A DNA stretch of 38,501 nucleotides from Kiritimatiellales bacterium (GTDB lineage Bacteria > Verrucomicrobiota > Kiritimatiellia > Kiritimatiellales > Pontiellaceae), in assembly GCA_030630445.1 (NCBI GenBank), contig DAOVNC010000001.1, positions 1 to 38,501 on the forward strand, given 5' to 3'. Below are positions 16,468 through 24,059 of the stretch, in pieces; the stretch's first letter is position 1; each line of letters begins with the position of its first letter. The notes under the pieces were generated by a model. That model made no database searches and was not told the DNA's origin. It was given only the letters and a program-made list of their open reading frames with translations. Both the position numbers and the translations under genes were made by a program.

Positions 16468-16515
16468 CACCAAGCACCAAGAACCAAGCACTAAGAACCA
16501 AGCACCAAGAACCAA
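16468..16515. repeat. Period-7 tandem tract between dnaX and ybaB
   Basis: About seven tandem near-copies of a 7-base unit (CACCAAG, CACCAAG, AACCAAG, CACTAAG and so on), best read as three 14-base units AAGCACCAAGAACC. It fills the gap between the dnaX stop and the ybaB ribosome site (AAGGA). There are no spacers, so it is not a CRISPR. Confidence 0.7.
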
Positions 16516-16527
16516 GGACGACACAAT

Positions 16528-16830
16528 ATGAACATGATGAAAATGATGAAGCAGGCCGCCGACCTCCAGAAAAATATGAAGAAAAAGCAGAAGGAACTGG
16601 CCAAGACGGAAGTGCGGTTTTCCGCCGGCGGCGGAATGGTGACGGCCGTCGCCACCTGCGACATGAAAATCAAGAGCATCAAAATCAATCCGGATGCGGT
16701 CGATCCCTCCGATGTTGAAATGCTGGAAGATCTCGTGCTGGCCGCTGTTGACGGTGTGCTCGGTTCGGCTCAGGAAACCATGAGCAAGGAAATGGGCCAG
16801 CTGACCGGCGGAATGGACATGCCCTTTTAA
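16528..16830 (+). CDS. ybaB: YbaB/EbfC family nucleoid-associated protein
   Basis: A 100-residue DNA-binding protein of the YbaB/EbfC family, which forms tweezer-like dimers and sits between dnaX and recR in most bacteria. It opens with a Met-rich helix (MNMMKMMKQAADLQKNM), followed by a Lys-rich segment and the core AGGGMVTAVATCDMKIKSIKINPD, then the DPSDVEMLEDLVLAAV helix and a Gly/Met-rich C-terminus. Length and order are normal. AAGGA lies about ten bases before the ATG. The likely role is nucleoid organisation or recombination with RecR. Confidence 0.95.
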   Translation: MNMMKMMKQAADLQKNMKKKQKELAKTEVRFSAGGGMVTAVATCDMKIKSIKINPDAVDPSDVEMLEDLVLAAVDGVLGSAQETMSKEMGQLTGGMDMPF

Positions 16831-16957
16831 AAGGGGAATATCGAAGCGCTAATTTCTAAATTCTAAACAAAACCCAAAACGTGGAAGTTTCGAATTTACC
16901 AAATTGGCAATTTTAAATTGTTTAGGATTTAGGGATTAGAATTTAGGATTTCTGCGA
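16831..16957. other. Gap with degenerate TTCTAAA/GGATTTAG words
   Basis: The 127-base gap between ybaB and recR holds AT-rich near-repeats (TTTCTAAATTCTAAAC, TTTAGGATTTAGGGATTAG, GAATTTAGGATTT). Similar words (GAATATCGAAATTCTAAT) precede dnaX at about 14790-14826. No gene or clear promoter is seen apart from AGGA before recR. Confidence 0.45.
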
Positions 16958-17563
16958 ATGCAGCATTTGGTTCCACTCGATAATCTCGTCGCGGCATTGA
17001 GCCGCCTTCCGGGTATTGGAAGGCGAACGGCTGAGCGCATGGCGATGAGCTTGGTTCAGGATCAAAAGGGGTTGATGCGCATGTTGGCGAACACCCTGCT
17101 TGAGGCCGACGAGGGCATTGCCTGTTGCGAACGGTGCGGCAGCGTGACGCTTTCATCGGAAAATCCTTGCGAGCTTTGCATCAAGCCACGGCGCGATGCC
17201 CATATCCTTTGCGTGGTGGAGGCGCCTGGCGATATCATGAAGATTGAGCAGTCGGGCGGCTTCCTCGGGCGCTACCATGCCCTCATGGGCAAGCTTTCTC
17301 CGATGCATGGAACGGGTGCGGCCGACTTGCGGGTCGACAAGCTCCTTCGACGCATTTCGGATGAGGGAATCGCAGAGGTTTTGATTGCATTGGGAACCGA
17401 TGTCGAGAGCGATGCCACTTCGAGCTATCTTAACGAGGTTCTTGCTGCCCGGGGCGTCGTTGTTAGCCGCATTGCATTTGGTCTTCCGGCGGGCAGCGCC
17501 ATTGAATATTCCGACGCCTCCACGCTCGCGCACGCCATTGCCGGGCGGCAGAAAATGGGATAG
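16958..17563 (+). CDS. recR: Recombination mediator protein RecR
   Basis: RecR, 201 residues, works with RecO/RecF to load RecA at gaps. In order: an N-terminal helix-hairpin-helix (LSRLPGIGRRTAERMA), a zinc finger with C57, C60, C71 and C74 (CERC...CELC), and a Toprim domain beginning HILCVVEAPGDIMKIEQSGGF, followed by GRYHALMGKLSPM and a Walker-B-like VLIALGTDVESDATSSYL. The C-terminus RIAFGLPAGSAIEYSDASTLAHA is typical. Position after ybaB is the conserved one. AGGA lies nine bases before the ATG. Confidence 0.97.
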   Translation: MQHLVPLDNLVAALSRLPGIGRRTAERMAMSLVQDQKGLMRMLANTLLEADEGIACCERCGSVTLSSENPCELCIKPRRDAHILCVVEAPGDIMKIEQSGGFLGRYHALMGKLSPMHGTGAADLRVDKLLRRISDEGIAEVLIALGTDVESDATSSYLNEVLAARGVVVSRIAFGLPAGSAIEYSDASTLAHAIAGRQKMG

Positions 17564-17630
17564 GGAAACGGGGGTTTCCACCGTTTGGATGTCGAGGGGG
17601 ACTGTGCGGAAGAAAGTTGGTTTCGGGATA

Positions 17631-17658
17631 TTGACTTCCCGGAAGATTCATGTACCTT
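17631..17658 (+). promoter_or_regulatory. Candidate promoter for tRNA-Asn
   Basis: TTGACT (17631-17636) and TACCTT (17653-17658) are separated by 16 bases and lie about 20 bases before the mature tRNA 5' end. This fits a sigma-70-type promoter by spacing; the -10 is imperfect. Confidence 0.45.
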
Positions 17659-17677
17659 TCCAACTTCTTTCGAGAAT

Positions 17678-17752
17678 TCCTGCGTAGCTCAATGGTAGAG
17701 TAGGTGACTGTTAATCACTTGGTTGTTGGTTCGAGTCCAACCGCAGGAGCCA
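17678..17752 (+). tRNA. tRNA-Asn (anticodon GTT), CCA encoded
   Basis: The acceptor stem TCCTGCG pairs perfectly with CGCAGGA, with G as discriminator base and an encoded CCA at 17750-17752. The anticodon stem-loop GGTGA-CTGTTAA-TCACT gives anticodon GTT at 17709-17711. The T-arm GTTGG-TTCGAGT-CCAAC is perfect, and the D-arm GCTC...GAGT is normal. The 3' 13 bases are repeated at 18386-18398. Confidence 0.97.
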
Positions 17753-17757
17753 GTTTT

Positions 17758-17793
17758 AAAGGGTTTATCTTTACCGATAATCCCTTTTTTTTT
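17758..17793 (+). terminator. Rho-independent terminator of tRNA-Asn
   Basis: AAAGGG then TTATC pair with GATAA then CCCTTT around a six-base loop, followed by a long T-run (17785-17793). It sits six bases after the tRNA CCA. Confidence 0.85.
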
Positions 17794-18385
17794 GGCCTAA
17801 AATGGGTTGGCCACGTTTTCCACACTGATCTGATGACTCGTGATATTTCCTGATACCGGAGGATGAAAATGGAAACAAAGTGGAAACTTTTTCGGTTCGC
17901 GATCATGAACGCTGTATCGGAAGTCGGAAACTTGGTCGGCATCCCGGTGATGACGTGCCACTCATCATCACCCCCGCCACCCCTATTGGGTCCCATCCGG
18001 CGGCCCCCCGTGGTATGGATCGTTCCACTGTGGAGTCCCATGCGCGCGCTCGGCGCTTCCCAGAAAACGCCTTTGCCTACCAGCAACCACGCCCTCAAAA
18101 AAAAATCGGGGAGCAGGCATGGCCTGTTGGCGGGGCTGATGTCGGTTTGGGCGGATACGAATCAAACGGCGTCGCCGGTTCAATTCTATCGGGTCGAGTT
18201 GGGATCCTGAGCAGGTCTTCCACGAAACTCGAAACCTAAATTATCACTTCACGTGTGCTTCCTGCAGGTACACTCTCATTAACATGAGTTCAATCTTTGT
18301 TGTGCCAACGAACACGAGTCCTGTTGTGTATGAGGGGTTCCCCAGATTGGCTCCAGCAACTGGGTTTATGGCATTGGCGGCATCT
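17794..18385. other. Segment between the tRNA-Asn terminator and the duplicated tRNA 3' end; no convincing gene
   Basis: About 590 bases with only unconvincing frames. A plus-strand frame from 17863 (115 residues, Pro/Ser-rich in the middle) has a GGAGG five bases upstream but matches nothing I know. A minus-strand frame from 18399 to 18244 encodes 51 residues beginning MAPAVDAANAINPVAG and is also unrecognised. Bracketed by copies of the tRNA 3' end, it may be a decayed insert. Confidence 0.4.
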
Positions 18386-18405
18386 ACCGCAGGAGCCATT
18401 TTAAA
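18386..18405 (+). repeat. Copy of the tRNA-Asn 3' end (attachment-site-like)
   Basis: ACCGCAGGAGCCA at 18386-18398 is identical to tRNA-Asn bases 17740-17752 and is followed, with one base missing, by the same TTTTAAA. The rest of the tRNA is absent. The arrangement is that of attL/attR after integration into a tRNA gene. Confidence 0.65.
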
Positions 18406-18438
18406 CCCAGTTATCGTCAATGATAGCAGGGTTTTTTT
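18403..18438 (+). terminator. Second terminator, downstream of the tRNA 3'-end copy
   Basis: AAACCC and TTATC pair with GATA and GGGTTT, followed by seven T. It occupies the same position relative to the 13-base repeat as the real tRNA terminator and has the same TTATC/GATA inner stem, but its outer pairs are swapped (AAACCC instead of AAAGGG). Confidence 0.65.
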
Positions 18439-18773
18439 GGTTCTTCTGGGTTTTTTATGGTAGCCCATGTGCTGACGCGAAGCGAGGCTTGAGGGACGAA
18501 AGCAGCGACTGGAAGGAGAGGCAACGCACAACACATTTCAGCATGGGGCATCGCCCCATGTTCTTTAGATCCCCAGCCCAAATTGCCCTGTAGGGGCAAC
18601 ACAAACGGAGATCATGTGTTGCCCCTACAGGGCAATGAGAGAGAGACGGGCCAAAATCCTTGGGCTTTGCCCAAGGCTAAAATGTGTTGCGCCGTCAGCG
18701 CAAATTAGCCGCCATCAAAAGCCTCCCTGCAACACACCGATCCCACGATCACCACTAAAAACCCAGAAGAACC
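18439..18773. repeat. Palindrome cluster bounded by a 17-base inverted repeat
   Basis: The ends GGTTCTTCTGGGTTTTT (18439-18455) and its exact complement (18757-18773) bracket a gene-free segment full of hairpins: CATGGGGC/GCCCCATG at 18542-18560; a perfect 22-base stem at 18582-18603 and 18615-18636 with an 11-base loop; CCTTGGGC/GCCCAAGG near 18658-18676; and TTGCGC/GCGCAA near 18686-18702. Several carry the word TGTGTTGC. It looks like a non-coding mobile repeat cluster. Confidence 0.7.
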
Positions 18774-18790
18774 GTTTTTTTCAGGTTCGG

Positions 18791-19372
18791 CTATTGGCCG
18801 GGTTCTTCGGTTTTTCGGACGGATGGGTCTGGTGGTGTCATGCCGTATTTCGCCCCGCAGTCGGGACAGATTCCATGGCTGAACTCCATCTTGGTCCTTT
18901 CCATCAGATAGGTGTCAATCGGCATCCAGTTTTCGTCGTCGGAAAGTATTTTTTTGCAACAGGAGCAGAGGCAGTGGATGCCCCCAAGCTCGCGGACCTG
19001 CGAAAGGGCGGTCTGCAGGCTTTCGTTGGCTTCGGCGAGAAAAGCCTCCTTTTGCGATAGCATCAGGTTGGTTTGGCGCAGCCGACCGAGCATGACTGCC
19101 GCAAGCACCTCCAATGCAATGTAGGCCGGAGATGATGCAAACGCAAGGTAGCTGGTGGAGATCGAAAACTGGCCGTAGATATAGTGCGTGATGGGAATAA
19201 GCAACAATGCCGCCAATAATCCGGCAACAATACCGTACAGCCAAGCCATGAAGCCAATAAGGGCAATGCCCATGATAAAATAGGGTTCTTGGCTGGGAGC
19301 GACATACCGCAAGATTAGGAAATAACCCGCGGTGGCCACCCCCGCTAGCATCATTTTAACGAGCTTATTCAT
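18791..19372 (-). CDS. Small membrane protein with a cysteine-rich sensor-associated C-terminal domain
   Basis: A 193-residue protein. The first 95 residues hold about four membrane segments (for example MMLAGVATAGYFLILRYVA, IALIGFMAWLYGIVAGLLAA and ALEVLAAVMLG), like the MASE-type sensor modules of signalling proteins. A short coiled helix (LSQKEAFLAEANESLQTALSQVREL) leads to a C-terminal domain CLCSCCKKILSDDENWMPID...FSHGICPDCGAKY. That Cys-rich block normally ends histidine kinases, GAF/PAS proteins or response regulators as CSSCKKIRDD..W..I...FSHGICPDC. Here there is no kinase or cyclase domain. It probably senses or binds metal, or regulates a partner. The start ATG is followed by a basic residue then a helix. 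Confidence 0.7.
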   Translation of the reverse strand: MNKLVKMMLAGVATAGYFLILRYVAPSQEPYFIMGIALIGFMAWLYGIVAGLLAALLLIPITHYIYGQFSISTSYLAFASSPAYIALEVLAAVMLGRLRQTNLMLSQKEAFLAEANESLQTALSQVRELGGIHCLCSCCKKILSDDENWMPIDTYLMERTKMEFSHGICPDCGAKYGMTPPDPSVRKTEEPGQ

Positions 19373-19393
19373 TTACTGCTTTCCAAAACGTTA

Positions 19394-19408
19394 TATCCCT
19401 TAGGGATA
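19394..19408. repeat. Small palindrome at the argC 3' end
   Basis: TATCCCT and AGGGATA pair perfectly around a single base and overlap the argC stop. No T-run follows in the minus direction, so it is only a possible transcript-end hairpin. Confidence 0.35.
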
Positions 19409-20449
19409 CTGTCCTGGAAACGCAAGTCCCGTGCCAGAATCTAATCCAAACATCAGGTTCATGTTTTGCAGCGCATTGCCGGCCTGGCCCTTCATCAGGT
19501 TGTCGATGTGCGAAATCACCCTCAAGCGGTTGTTTCGGGCATCGACATCCACGGTCAGGTTGCAATAGTTTGTGCCCCGCACGTCGGCAATACTGGCCGG
19601 TGTGGATGCATCCTGCACACGCACAAAGGGGTTGTTTTTATTGAATTCGCGATAGATTTCAACCACCTCGTCCGCTGTTTGGCCTTCGAGGGTGGCGTAG
19701 AGGCTCGACATGATTCCCCGGCAGACCGGAACCACCTGGGCGGTAAAGGTGATTTGCACATCCTCGTCGCACAGCGCCCCCAGTTCCTGTTCCACCTCGA
19801 CCACATGCTGGTGCCCCGCAAGTTTGTAGGCATTCATGTTGTCGTAGCGGTTGGGATAGTGGAATGCGGCGCTGGGCTTTTTTCCTGCGCCGGAGACGCC
19901 GGTTTTGCAGTCGCATATAATACTCTTCAGATCAATGATTCCGGCGGCAACCGCCGGTGCCAGCCCCAGGATGCAACTCACCGCAAAGCAGCCGGGATTT
20001 CCGACTAGCATCTGGGAATCGCCAATTTCGTGCAGCTCCGGGAGGCCGTAGACGGTTTCCGTCAGCAATGCCGGGGCTTTATGGATGGGGTCGAGGCCAA
20101 TGAAGTCGGCATACTCTGCATACTGTTCCGGTGTGCTGAACCGGAAGTCGCCGCTATAGTCGATTACCTTTGCGCCGCGCTCCAATTCCTCGCCGGCGGT
20201 TTGCATGCCGACGCCATCGGGGGTGGAAAAGAAAACCACGTCGTATGCTTCCTTTGTTTTCGGGTCGTCCGGCGACACAATCACCTCGTCGCAGAAGCCT
20301 CGCAGGTGGGGGAAGACATCGCTCATCTTCCGGCCGGTGTCCGACAGGCTCACTAGGCAGCCAATTTGCGTTTCCGGATGCCGCAGCAGCAGCTCCGTGA
20401 TCCCCACGCCGCCATATCCACCCGCACCAACAATTTTCGCCTTGATCAT
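19400..20449 (-). CDS. argC: N-acetyl-gamma-glutamyl-phosphate reductase
   Basis: ArgC, 349 residues, reduces N-acetylglutamyl phosphate with NADPH in arginine biosynthesis. The Rossmann motif is GAGGYGGVGITELL at residues 8-21. The catalytic Cys is C154 in VGNPGCFAVS. Others are FFSTPDGVG, VIDYSGDFR, and KTGVSGAGKKPS followed by HQHVVEVEQEL with the catalytic His. The ATG at 20449 has GAGGAG six bases upstream; a longer frame to 20629 has no family match. It stands alone here, divergent from the phosphoesterase gene, with no other arg genes in the window. Confidence 0.96.
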   Translation of the reverse strand: MIKAKIVGAGGYGGVGITELLLRHPETQIGCLVSLSDTGRKMSDVFPHLRGFCDEVIVSPDDPKTKEAYDVVFFSTPDGVGMQTAGEELERGAKVIDYSGDFRFSTPEQYAEYADFIGLDPIHKAPALLTETVYGLPELHEIGDSQMLVGNPGCFAVSCILGLAPAVAAGIIDLKSIICDCKTGVSGAGKKPSAAFHYPNRYDNMNAYKLAGHQHVVEVEQELGALCDEDVQITFTAQVVPVCRGIMSSLYATLEGQTADEVVEIYREFNKNNPFVRVQDASTPASIADVRGTNYCNLTVDVDARNNRLRVISHIDNLMKGQAGNALQNMNLMFGLDSGTGLAFPGQYP

Positions 20450-20564
20450 GATTCGCTCCTCAATAAAACGTTCGTGAAAATTAGACCACCCGTTCTTGCG
20501 AATCGACACTAAATTGGTGGAACTTCCTTTGCGGCACCAGGGATCTCCGGTAAAACCAGATTCC

Positions 20565-21065
20565 ATGAAAACAGGAATCCTATCCGATACGCACGGAAAC
20601 ATTCCCGCAACGACGAAAGCGGCGCGCATATTCGAAGCCGCCGAGGTGGGGGCCGTGCTGCACTGCGGCGATATTGGTGGTTCCGATGTGCTCGCCGAAC
20701 TAGCCGCGGTTTTCCATCCTTTGGGCGTGCCGGTCTATGCCGTACTCGGCAACGTCGATATCCATTCCTGCGACTGGAAGTTTTTCCCCTCCAACATTGG
20801 GGTGAAGCTACTCGGGCGGTTTGGTGAACTTGAATTGGACGGGCAAAAAATGGCCCTGCTGCACAGCGATGACCGGCGACGTTTCCATCAGGCCATTTCA
20901 TCCGGCGACTATGATTTTATCTTTTCCGGCCACAGCCACGAAGTCCATGACCATACCGTCGGAACCACGCGCTGCATCAATCCCGGCACCGCCGGGCGCG
21001 GGGCTCCGAACACCTGCGCCATCCTCGATCTGGCCTGCGGCGACCTCTCGGTGGTGCCGCTTTAA
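20565..21065 (+). CDS. YfcE/MJ0936-type metallophosphoesterase
   Basis: A 166-residue calcineurin-like phosphoesterase of the YfcE family with all five motifs: SDTHGN (metal and general region), CGDIGG, GNVD, a short HSDD block, and GHSHEVHD. YfcE itself hydrolyses phosphodiesters in vitro; the natural substrate is unknown. The ATG at 20565 starts the conserved sequence MKTGILSDTHGN; the frame also reaches 20496 without family support. It lies 115 bases from argC on the other strand, so the gap is a shared promoter region. Confidence 0.9.
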   Translation: MKTGILSDTHGNIPATTKAARIFEAAEVGAVLHCGDIGGSDVLAELAAVFHPLGVPVYAVLGNVDIHSCDWKFFPSNIGVKLLGRFGELELDGQKMALLHSDDRRRFHQAISSGDYDFIFSGHSHEVHDHTVGTTRCINPGTAGRGAPNTCAILDLACGDLSVVPL

Positions 21066-21140
21066 AGCCGGGTGAATAATTTGCTGTAAACCTTGTTTCG
21101 AGACGCTATCATCCGCCCTTTGTTTTGAGAGGAAACCATT

Positions 21141-22403
21141 ATGCTGAAAACGATAGAAATCTTCTTGGTTAAGCTGGGTGTGAAGGAACCTATTGCGGAT
21201 GAATTGGCAGGGGTTGCCCTCCTAGCGCTTATTGTGCTCGGGGCATTCTTGATCTATGGGCTATTGCGCAACTATTTGCTGAAACTAATCCATCGCGTCA
21301 CCCTCAAGACGACCAACACTTGGGACGATGCCCTCGTGGAATCGAAGGTCTTCCAGCGCTTCCTGCGCCTGATTCCGCTGACGTTTATCGCGATTTGCAT
21401 CGATCGGTCCATGCCCGGCATGGTGTTGCCCAAGCGCATTGTCTTCGCCTTGATCATCTTTGTGGGCGCGCGAGCCATCGAAGCCTTTCTCAACGCCGTT
21501 TCCGATATCTACCACCAGCGGGAAGCGGTCAACCGAAAACCCATTCGCCCGTTCATCCAAACCTTGATCATTGTCGACTACGTTTTCGCGGCCATCTTTC
21601 TCATTGGTGTCCTGCTCGACAAATCACCATGGCATTTGGTCGGTCTGCTCGGCGGAGTGACCGCCGTCACCATGCTGGTCTTCAAGGATACCATCCTCGG
21701 CTTCGTCGCCGGCATCCAGCTTGGCGCCAACGACATGGTTCGCGAGGGCGACTGGATCGAAATGCCAAAGTATGGCGCCGACGGCGACGTTATCGAAGTG
21801 GCCGTCAATACCGTCAAAGTGCGCAACTGGGACAAAACCATCACTACCATTCCGACCTACGCCCTAATCTCCGACTCCTTCAAAAACTGGCGCGGAATGA
21901 GCGAGTCCGGCGGCCGCCGCATCAAGCGCAGCATCTGTATCGATATGAACACCGTCCGCTTTGCCGACGAAACCATGCTCGAAGACTTCCGCAAGATGGA
22001 GTTGCTCACAGATTATGTGGAGAAGCGCCAAAGCGAAATCGATGCCGCCAACCAGAAGCGCGGCCTCGATCTTTCCGCGACCATGGTCAATGGGCGCCGC
22101 CAGACCAACCTCGGCATCTTCCGCGCATACTTGGTCGAATACCTCCGCAACCATCCCAGCATCCACAAAGGCATGACGTTTTTGGTGCGCCACCTTCCGC
22201 CGACCCCGCAGGGGTTGCCGATCGAAATCTACGTGTTCAGCTCCGACAAGGTCTGGGCAAACTATGAAGCCATTCAGGCCGACATCTTCGACCACATCCT
22301 CGCCGCCATCCCCGAATTTGGGTTGCAGGTATTCCAGCAACCTAGCGGCTCCGACTTTTCAAATCTAGCAGGGATCAATAGAAATCAATTGGGACAGGAC
22401 TAA
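21141..22403 (+). CDS. Mechanosensitive ion channel, YbdG/MscM type (MscS family)
   Basis: A 420-residue MscS-superfamily channel of the inner membrane, probably an osmotic safety valve. Length and the extended C-terminal domain match YbdG (MscM) rather than short MscS. About five membrane segments are visible: residues 20-45, 75-92, 96-115, 140-165 and the pore helix near GLLGGVTAVTMLVFKDTILGFVAGIQL. The beta domain follows with VREGDWIEMPKYGADGDVIE and TITTIPTYALI, then NWRGMSESGGRRIKRSI, a YbdG hallmark. AGAGGAAA lies before the ATG. The next gene begins two bases after its stop. Confidence 0.92.
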   Translation: MLKTIEIFLVKLGVKEPIADELAGVALLALIVLGAFLIYGLLRNYLLKLIHRVTLKTTNTWDDALVESKVFQRFLRLIPLTFIAICIDRSMPGMVLPKRIVFALIIFVGARAIEAFLNAVSDIYHQREAVNRKPIRPFIQTLIIVDYVFAAIFLIGVLLDKSPWHLVGLLGGVTAVTMLVFKDTILGFVAGIQLGANDMVREGDWIEMPKYGADGDVIEVAVNTVKVRNWDKTITTIPTYALISDSFKNWRGMSESGGRRIKRSICIDMNTVRFADETMLEDFRKMELLTDYVEKRQSEIDAANQKRGLDLSATMVNGRRQTNLGIFRAYLVEYLRNHPSIHKGMTFLVRHLPPTPQGLPIEIYVFSSDKVWANYEAIQADIFDHILAAIPEFGLQVFQQPSGSDFSNLAGINRNQLGQD

Positions 22404-22405
22404 AC

Positions 22406-23479
22406 ATGGACAATTCGAAATTTCAGGATTGGGGATTCCCCATCGACAAGATGTTTCTCTCGGCCGGGCCGTGCAGCGCGGAGAGCCAGGCACAAGTGCT
22501 CGAAACCGCGCAGGCGCTGGCGGGGCAGGGGATCAGTTTTCTGCGTGCGGGCATTTGGAAGCCGCGTACGCGTCCCGGCAGCTTCGAAGGGGTCGGCCTC
22601 AAGGGCCTCGCGTGGATGGACCACGCGCGGACGGAGACCGGCCTGAAGATCGGCACCGAGGTTGCCGAACCGTCGCACGTCGAGGCCTGCCTCGAATTTG
22701 GAATGGATATTCTTTGGGTCGGCGCACGCACCACCACCAATCCCTTTTCCGTGCAGGCCATTGCCGATGCGTTGAAAGGAACCGATGTCCCCGTCCTCGT
22801 GAAGAATCCCATCAGTGCCGATATCGGCCTGTGGATCGGTGCCATCGAACGCCTTGCCAACGCCGGCCTCACCAGGCTCGGCGCGATTCACCGCGGATTT
22901 AGCTCCACCTTGGAAATGCGCTATCGCAATGCGCCAAACTGGAAAATGCCCATCGAACTCAAGCGCCGCATGCCGGAAATTCCGCTTATCTGCGATCCCA
23001 GCCATATCTGCGGCAAGGCCGATCTCATTTCCGGCATTGCGCAGGAAGCCATGGATCTGCTCTTCGATGGCCTCATGGTCGAGGTGCATCCGGATCCGTC
23101 CAACGCACTCAGCGACGCCGCACAGCAACTCACCCCCGATCAGTTTCTTTCAATGGTTGGCTCCCTCGAACTCTCGCACGAACAGAGCGACAGCCCCGTG
23201 TTCATCAACCGCATGAGCGAACTGCGCGAAGGCGTCGACGAACTCGACAGCCAGCTGCTCGACCTGCTGGGGCAACGCATGGACATTGTCCGCAAAATGG
23301 GCAAGCTCAAGGCCGATCAGCACGTCTCCACCCTCCAGCCGCACCGCTGGCAGGAGATTGTCCGGGATCGCATCAAGAAAGGATCCGGCCTCGACCTCTC
23401 CGAAGACTTCGTCCTTCAACTTATGCAATCCATCCACGAAGAAGCCATCCGCCAGCAGGAAGCCAACCGCCTCGACTAA
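22406..23479 (+). CDS. Bifunctional DAHP synthase / chorismate mutase (type II)
   Basis: A 357-residue fusion catalysing the first step of the shikimate pathway and chorismate to prephenate. Residues 1-265 are a KDPG-type/DAHP synthase: LSAGPCSAES, RAGIWKPRTRPGSFEG, GTEVAEPSHVE, DILWVGARTT, VPVLVKNPIS, and the C-terminal metal block CDPSHICGK ... MVEVHPDPSNALSD. Residues 275-357 are an AroQ-type chorismate mutase: MSELREGVDELDSQLLDLLGQR, MDIVRKMGKLK and a final helix. The same fusion is common in Bacteroidetes and related groups. It starts two bases after the channel gene and ends in a terminator shared with csp. Feedback control by aromatic amino acids through the mutase is likely by analogy. 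Confidence 0.93.
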   Translation: MDNSKFQDWGFPIDKMFLSAGPCSAESQAQVLETAQALAGQGISFLRAGIWKPRTRPGSFEGVGLKGLAWMDHARTETGLKIGTEVAEPSHVEACLEFGMDILWVGARTTTNPFSVQAIADALKGTDVPVLVKNPISADIGLWIGAIERLANAGLTRLGAIHRGFSSTLEMRYRNAPNWKMPIELKRRMPEIPLICDPSHICGKADLISGIAQEAMDLLFDGLMVEVHPDPSNALSDAAQQLTPDQFLSMVGSLELSHEQSDSPVFINRMSELREGVDELDSQLLDLLGQRMDIVRKMGKLKADQHVSTLQPHRWQEIVRDRIKKGSGLDLSEDFVLQLMQSIHEEAIRQQEANRLD

Positions 23480-23502
23480 GGTGTTTGATAAGGTGTGGAC
23501 AT

Positions 23503-23529
23503 AAAAAAAGCGCCCTTGCAGGCGCTTTT
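23503..23529. terminator. Bidirectional terminator between the DAHP synthase and csp genes
   Basis: A-run, AGCGCC, loop CTTGCA, GGCGCT, T-run. It works in both directions and separates the two convergent genes. Confidence 0.85.
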
Positions 23530-23560
23530 CATGTGGGGCTTCATGCCGCCTAGTCCAGAA

Positions 23561-23764
23561 CTAGAGCGGAATGACGTTAGTTGCACATGGGCCTTTTTGG
23601 CCTTCTCCAATATCAAACGAGACCTTCTGGCCTTCATCGAGTGAAGCATAACCAGAGACTTTGATTTCGGAGTGATGAACGAACAAATCAGTTCCACCGC
23701 CATCAGGAGTGATGAAGCCAAAACCTTTTTCCGAACTGAACCATTTAACTGTACCTGTATCCAT
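23561..23764 (-). CDS. Cold-shock protein (CspA family)
   Basis: A 67-residue single cold-shock domain that binds single-stranded nucleic acid and acts as an RNA chaperone. RNP1 is KGFGFI and RNP2 is LFVHHSE; the start is MDTGTVKWFSSEKG and the C-terminal GPCATNVIPL is typical. AAGGAAG lies seven bases before the ATG. A 5' leader of up to about 120 bases lies upstream, as expected for a temperature-responsive csp mRNA, but I cannot define it. Confidence 0.96.
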   Translation of the reverse strand: MDTGTVKWFSSEKGFGFITPDGGGTDLFVHHSEIKVSGYASLDEGQKVSFDIGEGQKGPCATNVIPL

Positions 23765-24059
23765 ATCTTTACTTCCTTAATTGAATTGAACGCCTGTTTA
23801 CCGTGTTCTGGGACGCGTTGCCACAGAAATCGGTAATAAAAATTCACCATCGTAGAATTCGAGATGCTTCCTTTGGTCGCTATTGAACCGTGCCTTCGGC
23901 ACAATTATGGCTCTACGTTGTTCCCTACCCATTGGAAATCATCGTTTCGCGGGTGGGGATAAAGGAAAAAGATGCTGGGAAGGAAGCCATGAATGCCTCT
24001 GCAATGCACCCCGCCTTCAGCGGGTTTTTCAAAGGGATATCGCTATCAAATGCGACGGG
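23765..24059. other. Gap between csp and the AraC regulator, with an orphan plus-strand terminator
   Basis: No protein gene is evident. A small hairpin GTGCC-TTC-GGCAC lies near 23889. A plus-strand terminator (24009-24029) has no plus-strand gene to serve, so a small plus-strand RNA may lie between about 23890 and 24029. Confidence 0.4.
24009..24029 (+). terminator. Orphan plus-strand terminator
   Basis: CCCGC, loop CTTCA, GCGGG, then five T. Both flanking genes are on the minus strand, and on that strand no T-run follows the hairpin. Confidence 0.6.

Noticed and set aside
16468..16515. Possible CRISPR array
   Set aside because: The units are 7 bases long and directly adjacent, with no spacers and no cas genes nearby.
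17715..18098. Minus-strand frame of 127 residues ending in APAVGLEPTTK
   Set aside because: Its C-terminus is the antisense translation of tRNA-Asn, a well-known annotation artefact; the rest has no family resemblance.
17863..18210. Plus-strand 115-residue frame with a GGAGG upstream
   Set aside because: The Pro/Ser-rich middle, two overlapping alternative frames and no recognisable motif make it unlikely; kept only as a note in the gap entry.
18244..18534. Minus-strand 96-residue frame
   Set aside because: It runs across the terminator, the tRNA 3'-end copy and one end of the palindrome cluster, so it is probably not a gene.
19466..20008. Plus-strand 180-residue frame opposite argC
   Set aside because: Antisense shadow of a well-conserved gene.
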